Assembly: GCA_044375275.1 (NCBI GenBank)
Contig: JBILMZ010000221.1
Span: 1 to 5,536, forward strand
Reading direction: 5' to 3'
DNA from: SZUA-430 sp044375275
GTDB taxonomy: Bacteria; Pseudomonadota; Alphaproteobacteria; Micropepsales; Micropepsaceae
DNA: 5,536 nucleotides
Both the position numbers and the translations under genes were made by a program. The notes under the pieces are model-generated. The model ran no database searches, was not told the DNA's origin, and saw nothing but the letters and a program-made list of their open reading frames with translations. The stretch's first letter is position 1, and each line of letters starts with the position of its first letter. Shown here in pieces: positions 1 to 5,536 of the stretch.

Positions 1-677
1 ATGACGGCGCGCCCCATGGCGAGTGCCTCGAGCGCGCAGCGTCCCGACGTGACGACAAGGTCGAACTGCCGCAGCGTGTCGGGCATGTTCAGGATTTCAT
101 GGCCGGCACCTGGCCCGGCGAAGTGAACCGACCAACCTGTTTTGGCGGCCGCTTGGGCGATCACGTCACGCGTGCGTTCAAGGCCATCGCGTTTGAGGAT
201 GCAGAGAGCACGCCGATCTGCAGAGAGGCCGTGGGGTGAAAAGCGCGAAAGGTCGACGGCGTTTGCAACAACAGAAACATGGTCGCGGGTGCCGAGAGCT
301 TCCGCAACCCGGTCGGCGCGGAACTCGTCCACGGCGACGTGATGCGCGATCGCGCAGTGGCCGAGGGGGGTGTCGATGGGATCGCGTATGTCGTGAATCC
401 ACTGGACAACGCCAGCATCGGGAAACCGGATCATGCAAGGCAGGAAGGCGATCGTGTGTTGCCCGTGCACAACATCGGGGCGTTGTTGCAGGTCTTCAAT
501 GCGGTCAACGGCGCGGATGCCATGCCGTGCAAGGTTCTCCCGCCAGGCTTTTGTCAGAACGTTCGCGTAAACCTCGATGGCGTGGTTTCGGCGCTTCAGG
601 CCGACGGCAAAGTCGCGCACCGCCATTTCGGAGCCGGTCCGGCTTGCCAGAAAGGAGTTTGTCAGCAAAATTCGCAT
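1..677 (-). CDS. GT4-like (GT-B fold) glycosyltransferase, 3' end cut by window edge
   Basis: Reading the minus strand from the ATG at 677 gives an uninterrupted frame of 225 codons that runs off the left edge, so the C-terminus is missing. The protein opens with MRILLTNSF, a typical first Rossmann strand, then a glycine-containing loop (RTGSE, residues 13-17) where GT-B enzymes contact the donor phosphate. PDVVHGQH (67-74) and VVANAVDLSRFSP (136-148) match the usual GT4 interdomain pattern (V.NGVD...F.P). SGRCALEALAMGRAV (211-225) matches the nucleotide-sugar-binding end of the C-terminal domain, with E217 as the second Glu of the family's E-x7-E motif; the first Glu appears to be absent (Val at 209). 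Such enzymes move a sugar from a nucleotide donor to a glycan or lipid acceptor in the cytoplasm. The start is chosen because the beta strand begins there; no strong Shine-Dalgarno is seen. It diverges from the next glycosyltransferase. Donor and acceptor are unknown. Confidence 0.85.
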   Translation of the reverse strand, partial: MRILLTNSFLASRTGSEMAVRDFAVGLKRRNHAIEVYANVLTKAWRENLARHGIRAVDRIEDLQQRPDVVHGQHTIAFLPCMIRFPDAGVVQWIHDIRDPIDTPLGHCAIAHHVAVDEFRADRVAEALGTRDHVSVVANAVDLSRFSPHGLSADRRALCILKRDGLERTRDVIAQAAAKTGWSVHFAGPGAGHEILNMPDTLRQFDLVVTSGRCALEALAMGRAV

Positions 678-738
678 GTCCGCTTCATTATGACTTCCAG
701 ACACTGGGGGCAAGCTCAAGCGCGGCGGTTCGGCAGGC
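678..738. other. Divergent intergenic spacer between two glycosyltransferase genes
   Basis: These 61 bases separate the start codons of two divergent genes and must hold both translation starts and probably both promoters, unless transcription begins inside the genes. I see no well-spaced -35/-10 pair and no strong Shine-Dalgarno on either side. The plus-strand gene has only a weak GGCAGG right against its ATG. Confidence 0.5.
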
Positions 739-1464
739 ATGATCACGGTTCAAATTCCCGACAAAGGCGCAAAGAAGCGCAAGGCCAGGGTGCTTGGCGT
801 GTTTTCGTTCCGCTACGACGCACATCTCGTTCCAGGTCTATTGCAGAACATCGAGCCGATGGTCGATGGCTGGGTCGCCTTCGATGATCGTGGATCGCGG
901 GAGACTTTCAGTAACGAACCTGCGCGCAGGTACGAGCTGCTCAAGAGAGCACGTGCCGAGGGTGCCGATTGGGCGCTTGCCATCGATCCCGACGAACGGC
1001 TTGAAAGGCGCCTGGCGCACGCGATGCCGGAGCTTACCGCCGCTGAGGGGCTTGTCGCCTATTCACTGCCTTTGCGCGAGATGTTCGCGCCTGATGCGTA
1101 TCGGGTGGACGGGATTTGGGGGCACAAGCGGCAATGCCGGCTCATTCGCCTCACCGACACGATTTCGCCGGATGTGTCGGCGCTGCATTCGTCGTGGCAT
1201 TCGCTCGTGCCAGGCAGTTCGTTGCGGGTCGCCGACTACAACATCTATCATCTGAAGATGATGACCCCCGAACGCCGACGTGGCCGGCGCGACCTTTACA
1301 AGCACCTCGATCCGGACCGGCAGATTCAGCAGATGGGCTATGACTACCTCGCCGATGAAGAGGGTCTCGAACTGGAAACGGTACCGTTCGGCCGCGACTT
1401 TCGACCCAGCTATGAAGAGGATAATGGCATGTGGATGGCGGAGGTGCACGCGCCGCCGCGCTAG
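739..1464 (+). CDS. GT-A type (family 2-like) glycosyltransferase
   Basis: This 241-residue protein resembles the short bacterial GT2-like proteins (Pfam Glyco_tranf_2_4 type). After a basic N-terminal tail, RVLGVFSFRYDAH (17-29) looks like the first strand of a GT-A domain. Next comes VDGWVAFDDRGS (42-53), where such enzymes bind the nucleotide, and then ADWALAIDPDERLE (76-89), whose D83-P-D85 is the DXD-type metal and nucleotide-sugar site. A His/Trp-rich stretch (H150..W153-H154) and NIYHLKMMTPERRRGRRDLYKHLDPD (from 168) follow, as is common near the catalytic end of these proteins. It is probably cytoplasmic; no signal peptide or membrane segment is seen. Its TAG stop overlaps the stop of the convergent CgeB-like gene by four bases. 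The start at 739 is the first ATG ahead of the domain, with a poor ribosome binding site. The sugar and acceptor cannot be deduced. Confident in fold class, not in substrate. Confidence 0.85.
   Translation: MITVQIPDKGAKKRKARVLGVFSFRYDAHLVPGLLQNIEPMVDGWVAFDDRGSRETFSNEPARRYELLKRARAEGADWALAIDPDERLERRLAHAMPELTAAEGLVAYSLPLREMFAPDAYRVDGIWGHKRQCRLIRLTDTISPDVSALHSSWHSLVPGSSLRVADYNIYHLKMMTPERRRGRRDLYKHLDPDRQIQQMGYDYLADEEGLELETVPFGRDFRPSYEEDNGMWMAEVHAPPR
1461..1464. other. Convergent stop codons sharing one CTAG
   Basis: The palindrome CTAG supplies TAG to both strands: 1462-1464 ends the plus-strand GT-A gene and 1463-1461 ends the minus-strand CgeB-like gene. The two reading frames therefore overlap by four bases with no room for an intergenic terminator; any terminator would have to lie within coding sequence. 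Confidence 0.9.
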
Positions 1465-2447
1465 GCCCGATCGCGGAGGCGTCTGGCGATGCAGGCGCGG
1501 AGCTCCAATGCACGATGCTGCCACGTGTGCCGCCTCGTCGCCAAGCGCGCTGCGGCGCGGCCGAGTGCACGCAAGTCGTCAGGATGAGCCAGCCACCATC
1601 TGAGACGCTCCACGAGTTCATGATGCGAGCGGAACAAGATGGCCGTCTCGCCGTCGATGAATCCGAGCGTGGTCAGATCCTGCATGGCGTCTGCAACAGG
1701 GCAGCATCCGGCGCCTGCGCTTTCGAAGAATTTCGCCATGGGCTCAAGGCCAGGCTGCATGGGGATGTCACGTGCGGGCACGTGGGCGAGTTTGTCGCGT
1801 TCCTGGACGGGCACAAGGAGGTCCGATGATACCGCCATGCAGGCAAGGTAACGGTTCAGGACACCGCCGAGTTCAAGATACGGCGTCATCGGAACTCTCT
1901 CGACCGTCATGCCCGCCTCGATGATCGCGCGTTCGGCGATGAGACGGCATCGATAGGCGCTGCCGTAGGAGACGAGGCCCGCGCGCGGACCATCTGAGTC
2001 CCGAAAGCGCAAGGGCTCGAACGCTTTGGGTAGCCAATCCGCCGGTATTCCATCGTCGGCGAGGCGCCGCTGTACTTCGCCACCCGACGTAATCATGCGG
2101 TCGAAGCGATGTTTGCGGAATATCGAAGGCCATGTGCCTTTCAACGCCGGATCGAAGAGGTCGCTGTAGTTCTGGATCGCGTCATGTTCCACGAACACGC
2201 GCAGGCCGCCGTATTTTCCCCACTGAAGCGCCGCGGCGGTGCGTAGCCTGTCTATGGCGACGAATACGAGCACCGCGTCGTAGCCGCGCAGCGCAAGTTC
2301 ACCTGCTGGTCCCGCAATTCGGCCCTCCGCGAGAGCTTCAAGGTTGGCCGGCACGAGGTCGAATTCCGCGAGCTCGCCGACGCGATCCAGAAAATCCTGT
2401 TCGAAGCGGGGTCGGCTATAGGGGTGATGGAGGAAGAGTGTTTTCAT
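1461..2447 (-). CDS. CgeB-like glycosyltransferase (GT-B, Glyco_trans_1_2 type C-terminal domain)
   Basis: The 328-residue protein starts with MKTLFLHHPY, a Rossmann-like strand. Its C-terminal third has the pattern of the CgeB/spore-maturation-like glycosyltransferases: GLEPMAKFFESAGAGCCPVAD (233-253), GETAILFRSHHELVERLRWWLAHPDDLRALG (266-296), and a closing HTWQHRA segment (307-313). In this family, the Glu in the KFFE segment (E242) corresponds to the nucleotide-sugar-contacting residue, and the HTW..R motif ends the domain. The middle (VEHDAIQNYSD, 87-96; GLVSYGSAYRCRLIAERA, 157-173) fits the N-domain/C-domain crossover. Family members act in polysaccharide synthesis, or in glycosylation of spores or surface proteins. 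The gene converges on the GT-A gene and diverges from the 316-residue unknown. No clear Shine-Dalgarno precedes the ATG, but it is the start that begins the first strand. Substrate unknown. Confidence 0.87.
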   Translation of the reverse strand: MKTLFLHHPYSRPRFEQDFLDRVGELAEFDLVPANLEALAEGRIAGPAGELALRGYDAVLVFVAIDRLRTAAALQWGKYGGLRVFVEHDAIQNYSDLFDPALKGTWPSIFRKHRFDRMITSGGEVQRRLADDGIPADWLPKAFEPLRFRDSDGPRAGLVSYGSAYRCRLIAERAIIEAGMTVERVPMTPYLELGGVLNRYLACMAVSSDLLVPVQERDKLAHVPARDIPMQPGLEPMAKFFESAGAGCCPVADAMQDLTTLGFIDGETAILFRSHHELVERLRWWLAHPDDLRALGRAAARLATRRHTWQHRALELRACIARRLRDRA

Positions 2448-2481
2448 CGAAGAGGTTCGAAACTATCGGCGGTCGTCTCAA

Positions 2482-2494
2482 ACTGTTAGACAGT
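2482..2494. repeat. Short inverted repeat in divergent spacer (ACTGT-TAG-ACAGT)
   Basis: Two perfect 5-base arms flank a 3-base centre in the 86-base gap between the CgeB-like gene (start 2447) and the unknown gene (start 2534). The position would suit an operator acting on both promoters, but a repeat this short can occur by chance. Confidence 0.3.
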
Positions 2495-2533
2495 CACGCG
2501 CTTCTTGTAACCTCCAAAACCGCACCCAAAGAC

Positions 2534-3484
2534 ATGCAAGGACAGCAGATCGACAGAATTGACTTCTGGCATGTTCCCGAAGCGCTACAGGCTTTGGTGC
2601 GCGATTGGTACTCGGGCAGGCAAGCCGCCATGGGGCTTGACGGTTCCCGTTCCGTGCATCTGCCGCATCCGCTGCACGGCGACCGGCGCTTGAAGCTGAA
2701 GGGTGCCGGTCTCAGCGGTGGTCCGGTGCAATTCGGGGTATACCACCGGACTGGTCCCAAGGCGCCGGTCTTCGACTACGAGGGACGGATGATGGAGGAC
2801 GTGGCGGCCGGCCACGACGGCGCATATCGCGGTGGTACCTCCTTTCAGCAGGCGGTGGTCGAATATCGCATTAGCGCACTACTGGCATCGCTTGGATATG
2901 ATGTTGTGCCTTGCGTGGGTTATGGCCGATTGACGAAGGGTGGCCTGACGTCCTGGTTCACAGTGTTTGATCACGAGCCCGGTCTAAGTGGGGATATGCT
3001 CTATCCCGAGATTCCGCTTGAGAAATGGATACAGTTGAACATCGAGATCGGCGAACTGATGTTCAAGCTTGCCGTGCAGCATGATCTGATCGGTTACTGC
3101 TGGTTCTCCTCGACGCCCGACGGACGTTGCCTGATCCGCGACCTGCATCCGTACCGCCTCGCGGACCCCATCAACATGTCTCAGGTGTCGTGGGTGATGC
3201 AGCTGTTCTTCGCCATGCATGTCCGCGGAAATGCTCAGCGCTTGCGGGCGTCGGAGTGGAACGATCCGGCGATGCCGGACGACTTGCACGTTTGGCAGTA
3301 TCGCGCGTTCTGTCCGAATGTGACCTTGGCCGATCACGACGAACTTCGGCACAAACTGGTCGTGCCCTACATGCTTGGGCCGCCCGCAAACTTCTCCGTC
3401 GACCGGTTGGTTGCGCTTTTGGAAGGGAACCGCATTACGGCCGCGCTGATGGCGGCGTGTCCGCCCAAATTTCCACGCGTTTAG
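2534..3484 (+). CDS. Protein of unrecognised family, possible SelO/kinase-like nucleotide-binding fold
   Basis: I do not recognise the family with certainty. The 316-residue protein is soluble, with no signal peptide or membrane helix. LKLKGAGLSGG (53-63) followed by GGTSFQQAVVEYRISALLASLGYDVVPCVGYG (100-131) resembles SelO pseudokinase AMPylases, where a KGAG strand is followed by a helix with a conserved Glu and then a LGIPTTRAL-like strand. Here K56 and E110 would be the Lys-Glu pair. Further on, VQHDLIGYCWFSSTPDGRCLIRDLHPYRL (181-209) sits where a kinase fold has its catalytic loop and metal-binding Asp; D203 could be the latter, but no clear HRD or Asn is present. SelO itself is usually much longer (roughly 480 residues in bacteria). 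The start is the first in-frame ATG after the divergent CgeB-like gene. A GTG at 2438, just after a GGAGGAA, would add 32 residues and overlap that gene. A role in modifying a glycan or a glycosyltransferase is only a guess from context. Confidence 0.72.
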   Translation: MQGQQIDRIDFWHVPEALQALVRDWYSGRQAAMGLDGSRSVHLPHPLHGDRRLKLKGAGLSGGPVQFGVYHRTGPKAPVFDYEGRMMEDVAAGHDGAYRGGTSFQQAVVEYRISALLASLGYDVVPCVGYGRLTKGGLTSWFTVFDHEPGLSGDMLYPEIPLEKWIQLNIEIGELMFKLAVQHDLIGYCWFSSTPDGRCLIRDLHPYRLADPINMSQVSWVMQLFFAMHVRGNAQRLRASEWNDPAMPDDLHVWQYRAFCPNVTLADHDELRHKLVVPYMLGPPANFSVDRLVALLEGNRITAALMAACPPKFPRV

Positions 3485-3778
3485 GCAGCCTCGCACGAGA
3501 CTGTAGCTTCGACCATTTTTTGAGAGGGGCGCAGAGCAGATTCCAAGTGTGTTTTTATCAACTTCTGACCGAGCATGTAACCACGGTGTAACTCCGGGCC
3601 AATTGAGCGGCTTCAAACTGTTTTGGATATGGCTGTTCAACAGATTACAGAGCGCGCACAAATGTTGGCGTTCCGCGGTTTTTGGTGTGTCGGGAGGAAT
3701 AGTGCCGCCTGCGTGCTCGAACACGCGACCCCCCGCACTGTAATCAACGAAGGTGGTCAGTGGTTTTCGGGCGCCAAG

Positions 3779-3806
3779 CTGACAGCGCTGACCGGTGTGC
3801 TAGGGT
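3779..3806 (+). promoter_or_regulatory. Candidate sigma70-type promoter for the P450 gene
   Basis: CTGACA (3779-3784) and TAGGGT (3801-3806), 16 bases apart, resemble the -35/-10 pair of housekeeping promoters in alphaproteobacteria. Transcription would begin about 3812-3814, giving a short leader of about 25 bases. The spacer contains the perfect 8-base palindrome CAGCGCTG (3783-3790) followed directly by ACCGGT (3791-3796), either of which could be an operator half or chance. Confidence 0.5.
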
Positions 3807-3825
3807 GCAGCGGACTTGCCAGAAA

Positions 3826-3830
3826 AGGAG
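3826..3830 (+). promoter_or_regulatory. Strong Shine-Dalgarno fixing the P450 start
   Basis: AGGAG within AGAAAAGGAG lies eight bases before the ATG at 3839. It is the best ribosome binding site in the window and decides in favour of this start over the in-frame ATG at 3623, which would add 72 residues that do not look like P450 sequence. Confidence 0.85.
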
Positions 3831-3838
3831 AAGCGTCC

Positions 3839-5071
3839 ATGGCCGATACGCCGCTGCCAAGCCTGCTGCAGCTCACACCGCTCAACCCGGCCTTCCGTGA
3901 CGACCCTCATGTGCTGCTCGACGCCTTGCGCACCCAGAGCCCGGTGCACCGCGACGACATGGCTGGCACCTTCGTGGTCTCCCGCCATGCCGATGTACGT
4001 GCGCTGGTGTCGGACCGCACGCTCTGGCGCGATCCCGTCCACGCGGAAGAAGCCGCTGTGTTGTCGCGGCGCCTGGTGGAAAACCTCGACCGCGATGCGC
4101 CGCGTTCGCATACCACGAGCATCCTCATGCTCGACGATCCCGATCACGCCCGTGTACGCGGCCCGCTCATGCAGGCGCTCTACGCGCGCGTGGCCAGGTT
4201 CCGCCCGGAGGTGGAACGCATCGTGAAGGAATCGATGGACCGTCTTGACGGCCAAGAGACATTCGACCTCATGGACACATTCTGCGTGCCGATCCCGATC
4301 GACGTGATCGCCGCGATCCTGGGTGTCGATCACTCCCGCCTCAGCGAATTCCGCACGTGGTCGGAGGACGTGATCCAGTCACTCAATCCGATGCGTACGC
4401 CTGAAGCCACAATCCGGATGGAAAAGGCGATCGCCGCGCTTGAGGCCTACTTCACTGCGATGCTCGCGGAGCGGCGCAAGGCGCCGCAGGACGATCTCCT
4501 CTCGGACATGACACGCCTGCAGGCGAACGGCGCCGACCTCTCCGACGTGGAGTTGCGCATCAACCTGACCGCGCTGCTGGTCGGCGGGAATCTCACCACC
4601 ACCGACCTCATCGGCAACGCCGTGCGCCTCTTCCTGCTCAACCCCGGCGAACTGGCAAAGCTGCGCGCCGATCCGAGCCTGATCAACGCCGCCGTCGAGG
4701 AAGTGCTGCGCTACGAGCCGCCCGTGGACATCACCGCCCGCATCGCCTCGCGCGACATGGAGGTGGGCGGCTGCCCGGTAAAGGCGCACCAGTCGCTCGT
4801 TGTTTCGCTGCGCGGCGCCAACCGGGACCCTGCCGCGTTCGACGATCCACACCGCTTCGATATCACCCGCAAGCACGTGCCGCATGTGTCGTTCGGCGGG
4901 GGCGCGCATATCTGCATCGGCGCACCGCTGGCGCGTCTGGAGGCGCAGGTGGCGCTGCTGAGCCTGTTCGAGCGCTTCCCGAATCTGCGTTTCGCGGATC
5001 CGGACGCGAGGCCGGCGTGGCGCTCGCTGCCCTTCTTCAGGGGCCTGGAGAAGCTTGAACTGCGCGGCTGA
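3839..5071 (+). CDS. Cytochrome P450 (bacterial soluble class I type)
   Basis: The 410-residue protein has the normal length of soluble bacterial P450s and no membrane anchor. The motifs appear in order: C-helix LDDPDHARVR (98-107), with H103 and R107 as likely heme-propionate contacts; I-helix LLVGGNLTTTD (246-256), with the oxygen-activating Thr at 253; K-helix EXXR as E288-V-L-R291; and the heme-binding loop FGGGAHICIG (352-361), with C359 as the thiolate ligand. Such enzymes insert one oxygen atom from O2 into a small substrate, using electrons from a ferredoxin and its reductase; neither partner is in the window. Unusually, the acidic residue that normally precedes the I-helix Thr is Leu (L252). 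The gene has its own promoter-like sequence and strong ribosome binding site, and reads more GC-rich at third positions than the glycosyltransferase genes. Substrate and CYP family cannot be assigned. A perfect palindrome follows the stop. Confidence 0.97.
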   Translation: MADTPLPSLLQLTPLNPAFRDDPHVLLDALRTQSPVHRDDMAGTFVVSRHADVRALVSDRTLWRDPVHAEEAAVLSRRLVENLDRDAPRSHTTSILMLDDPDHARVRGPLMQALYARVARFRPEVERIVKESMDRLDGQETFDLMDTFCVPIPIDVIAAILGVDHSRLSEFRTWSEDVIQSLNPMRTPEATIRMEKAIAALEAYFTAMLAERRKAPQDDLLSDMTRLQANGADLSDVELRINLTALLVGGNLTTTDLIGNAVRLFLLNPGELAKLRADPSLINAAVEEVLRYEPPVDITARIASRDMEVGGCPVKAHQSLVVSLRGANRDPAAFDDPHRFDITRKHVPHVSFGGGAHICIGAPLARLEAQVALLSLFERFPNLRFADPDARPAWRSLPFFRGLEKLELRG

Positions 5072-5086
5072 TCAAGCGGACAGTGG

Positions 5087-5104
5087 CCAAATCTGCAGAT
5101 TTGG
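5087..5104. repeat. Perfect 18-bp palindrome between P450 and acetyltransferase genes
   Basis: CCAAATCTGCAGATTTGG reads identically on both strands, starts 15 bases after the P450 stop and ends 14 bases before the first ATG of the acetyltransferase. As RNA it could form a 7-bp stem with a TGCA loop; as DNA it looks like a dimeric repressor site. No T-tract follows, so an intrinsic terminator is unlikely. Confidence 0.65.
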
Positions 5105-5118
5105 GCGAACCTGCGTTG

Positions 5119-5536
5119 ATGGCAGTCATGTGGTTGCGACGATCCCTTACCGCTGAAACGGCGATGGAACCCCCAGCCTTTCCAAGCGGGGTTGTCCTGA
5201 GCGCCTTTGCCCCGGAGCGCCACGCACGAAAAGCGCGCGCGCTGCTGAACGAAAGCTACGCAAGCGGGGGTGGCGACGTCCAAGCCTTCGAGGATTGGTG
5301 GCCCGCGCTCCAAGCTGACGCCGAATGTGATGTCGACCTGTGTTTTGTCGTCGAGGACGAGAAGAGTAATTTGCTCGCAGCCTTCGCCCATTGCTGGACG
5401 AGCGCGTTTATCAAGGATATCGCAGTTGCGCCATCTTATCGTAACCACGGTGTGGCGCGCGGTCTTCTGCAAACCATCTTGATCCGCTTTGCGGCGCGCG
5501 GACATTCGCATTTGGATTTGAAGGTCATCTCCGACA
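5119..5536 (+). CDS. GNAT-family N-acetyltransferase, 3' end cut by window edge
   Basis: An open frame of 139 codons from the ATG at 5119 runs off the right edge. KDIAVAPSYRNHGVARGLLQTIL (about residues 99-121) is a clear GNAT motif A: a beta-4 strand, then R108-N-H-G111-V-A113, the pyrophosphate-binding loop for acetyl-CoA, and its helix. ALLNESYASGGGDVQAFEDWWPAL upstream and LDLKVISD at the cut end match a common bacterial GNAT subgroup of small-molecule or protein acetyltransferases. The beta-5/motif B part is missing. The start is uncertain: ATGs at 5128 and 5164 and a GTG at 5083 are in frame, and none has a strong Shine-Dalgarno. The GTG would place the palindrome inside the gene. The MWLRRSL segment is more hydrophobic and basic than the domain and may be an added N-terminal segment or the end of a longer linker. 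It may be co-transcribed with the P450, 47 bases away. The acetyl acceptor is unknown. Confidence 0.88.
   Translation, partial: MAVMWLRRSLTAETAMEPPAFPSGVVLSAFAPERHARKARALLNESYASGGGDVQAFEDWWPALQADAECDVDLCFVVEDEKSNLLAAFAHCWTSAFIKDIAVAPSYRNHGVARGLLQTILIRFAARGHSHLDLKVISD

Larger units (their letters stand above)
3485..3838. other. 354-base non-coding stretch between glycan block and P450 gene
   Basis: No convincing gene is seen on either strand. Short open frames exist, but they lack coding character and ribosome binding sites. A T6 run at 3515-3520 lies about 30 bases after the upstream stop, but I cannot find a stable GC-rich stem just before it, so I do not call a terminator. The middle (about 3540-3690) reads noticeably more AT-rich than the genes on either side. 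The right end holds the P450 promoter and ribosome binding site described separately. Confidence 0.6.

Noticed and set aside
659..691. TTGTCA (659-664) with CATTAT (686-691) as a promoter for the plus-strand GT-A gene.
   Set aside because: The 21-base spacing is too long for a standard promoter.
279..887. 202-residue plus-strand open frame at the left end.
   Set aside because: It is the antisense shadow of the GT4-like gene and runs into the GT-A gene in another frame; the minus-strand reading gives clear glycosyltransferase motifs.
2132..2447. Upstream part of the open frame that ends at 3484, giving a 450-residue protein.
   Set aside because: It lies antisense to the well-supported CgeB-like gene, is rich in Arg and Pro as shadow frames are, and no family-like sequence appears until after 2447.
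3515..3520. T6 run after the 316-residue gene as an intrinsic terminator.
   Set aside because: No stable GC-rich stem directly precedes it.
2984..3724. 246-residue open frame on the minus strand.
   Set aside because: Most of it is antisense to the 316-residue gene, whose own protein has better coding character; the part beyond it has no domain or ribosome binding site.
3623..3838. 72-residue N-terminal extension of the P450 from an ATG at 3623.
   Set aside because: It does not resemble P450 sequence, lacks a Shine-Dalgarno, and contains the candidate promoter; the ATG at 3839 has a strong ribosome binding site and gives the normal family length.
3577..5453. A 13-base exact repeat, GTAACCACGGTGT, at 3577-3589 and 5441-5453.
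   Set aside because: A match of this length is not improbable by chance in 5.5 kb, and the second copy lies within the GNAT coding motif, where the codons explain it.
4711..5511. 266-residue open frame on the minus strand.
   Set aside because: It is antisense to the C-terminal half of the P450 and to the GNAT gene, both clearly coding on the plus strand, and shows no recognisable domain.

Overview
The window is bacterial, GC-rich and tightly packed. It holds six protein-coding genes, two of them cut by the window edges, and no RNA genes, insertion sequences or CRISPR arrays that I can recognise. The composition, the soluble class I-type cytochrome P450 and a CTGACA/TAGGGT-like promoter fit a proteobacterium, most plausibly an alphaproteobacterium. 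That placement is inference; no marker gene is present.

Left part (1-3484): a glycan-type locus with genes on alternating strands. From left to right these are a GT4-like glycosyltransferase (minus strand, cut by the left edge), a small GT-A/family-2-like glycosyltransferase (plus), a CgeB-like GT-B glycosyltransferase (minus), and a 316-residue protein of unrecognised family (plus). The second and third genes converge so tightly that their stop codons share one CTAG. The first/second and third/fourth pairs are divergent, with short intergenic gaps of 61 and 86 bases. Three unrelated glycosyltransferase types side by side suggest synthesis of a surface polysaccharide or glycosylation of a surface protein; the acceptor cannot be read from the sequence. 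The fourth protein has a Lys-Gly-Ala-Gly segment followed by a helix with a conserved-looking Glu, an arrangement resembling the nucleotide-binding half of SelO-type pseudokinases. It is the least explained gene here.

Middle (3485-3838): about 350 bases without a convincing gene. The right end carries a plausible promoter and a strong ribosome binding site for the next gene.

Right part (3839-5536): a complete cytochrome P450 (410 residues) with intact heme-Cys, EXXR and C-helix motifs, but with Leu where the I-helix usually has an acidic residue. It is followed by a perfect 18-bp palindrome and then a GNAT-family acetyltransferase cut by the right edge. No ferredoxin or reductase partner lies in the window. 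The P450/GNAT pair looks functionally separate from the glycosyltransferase block.
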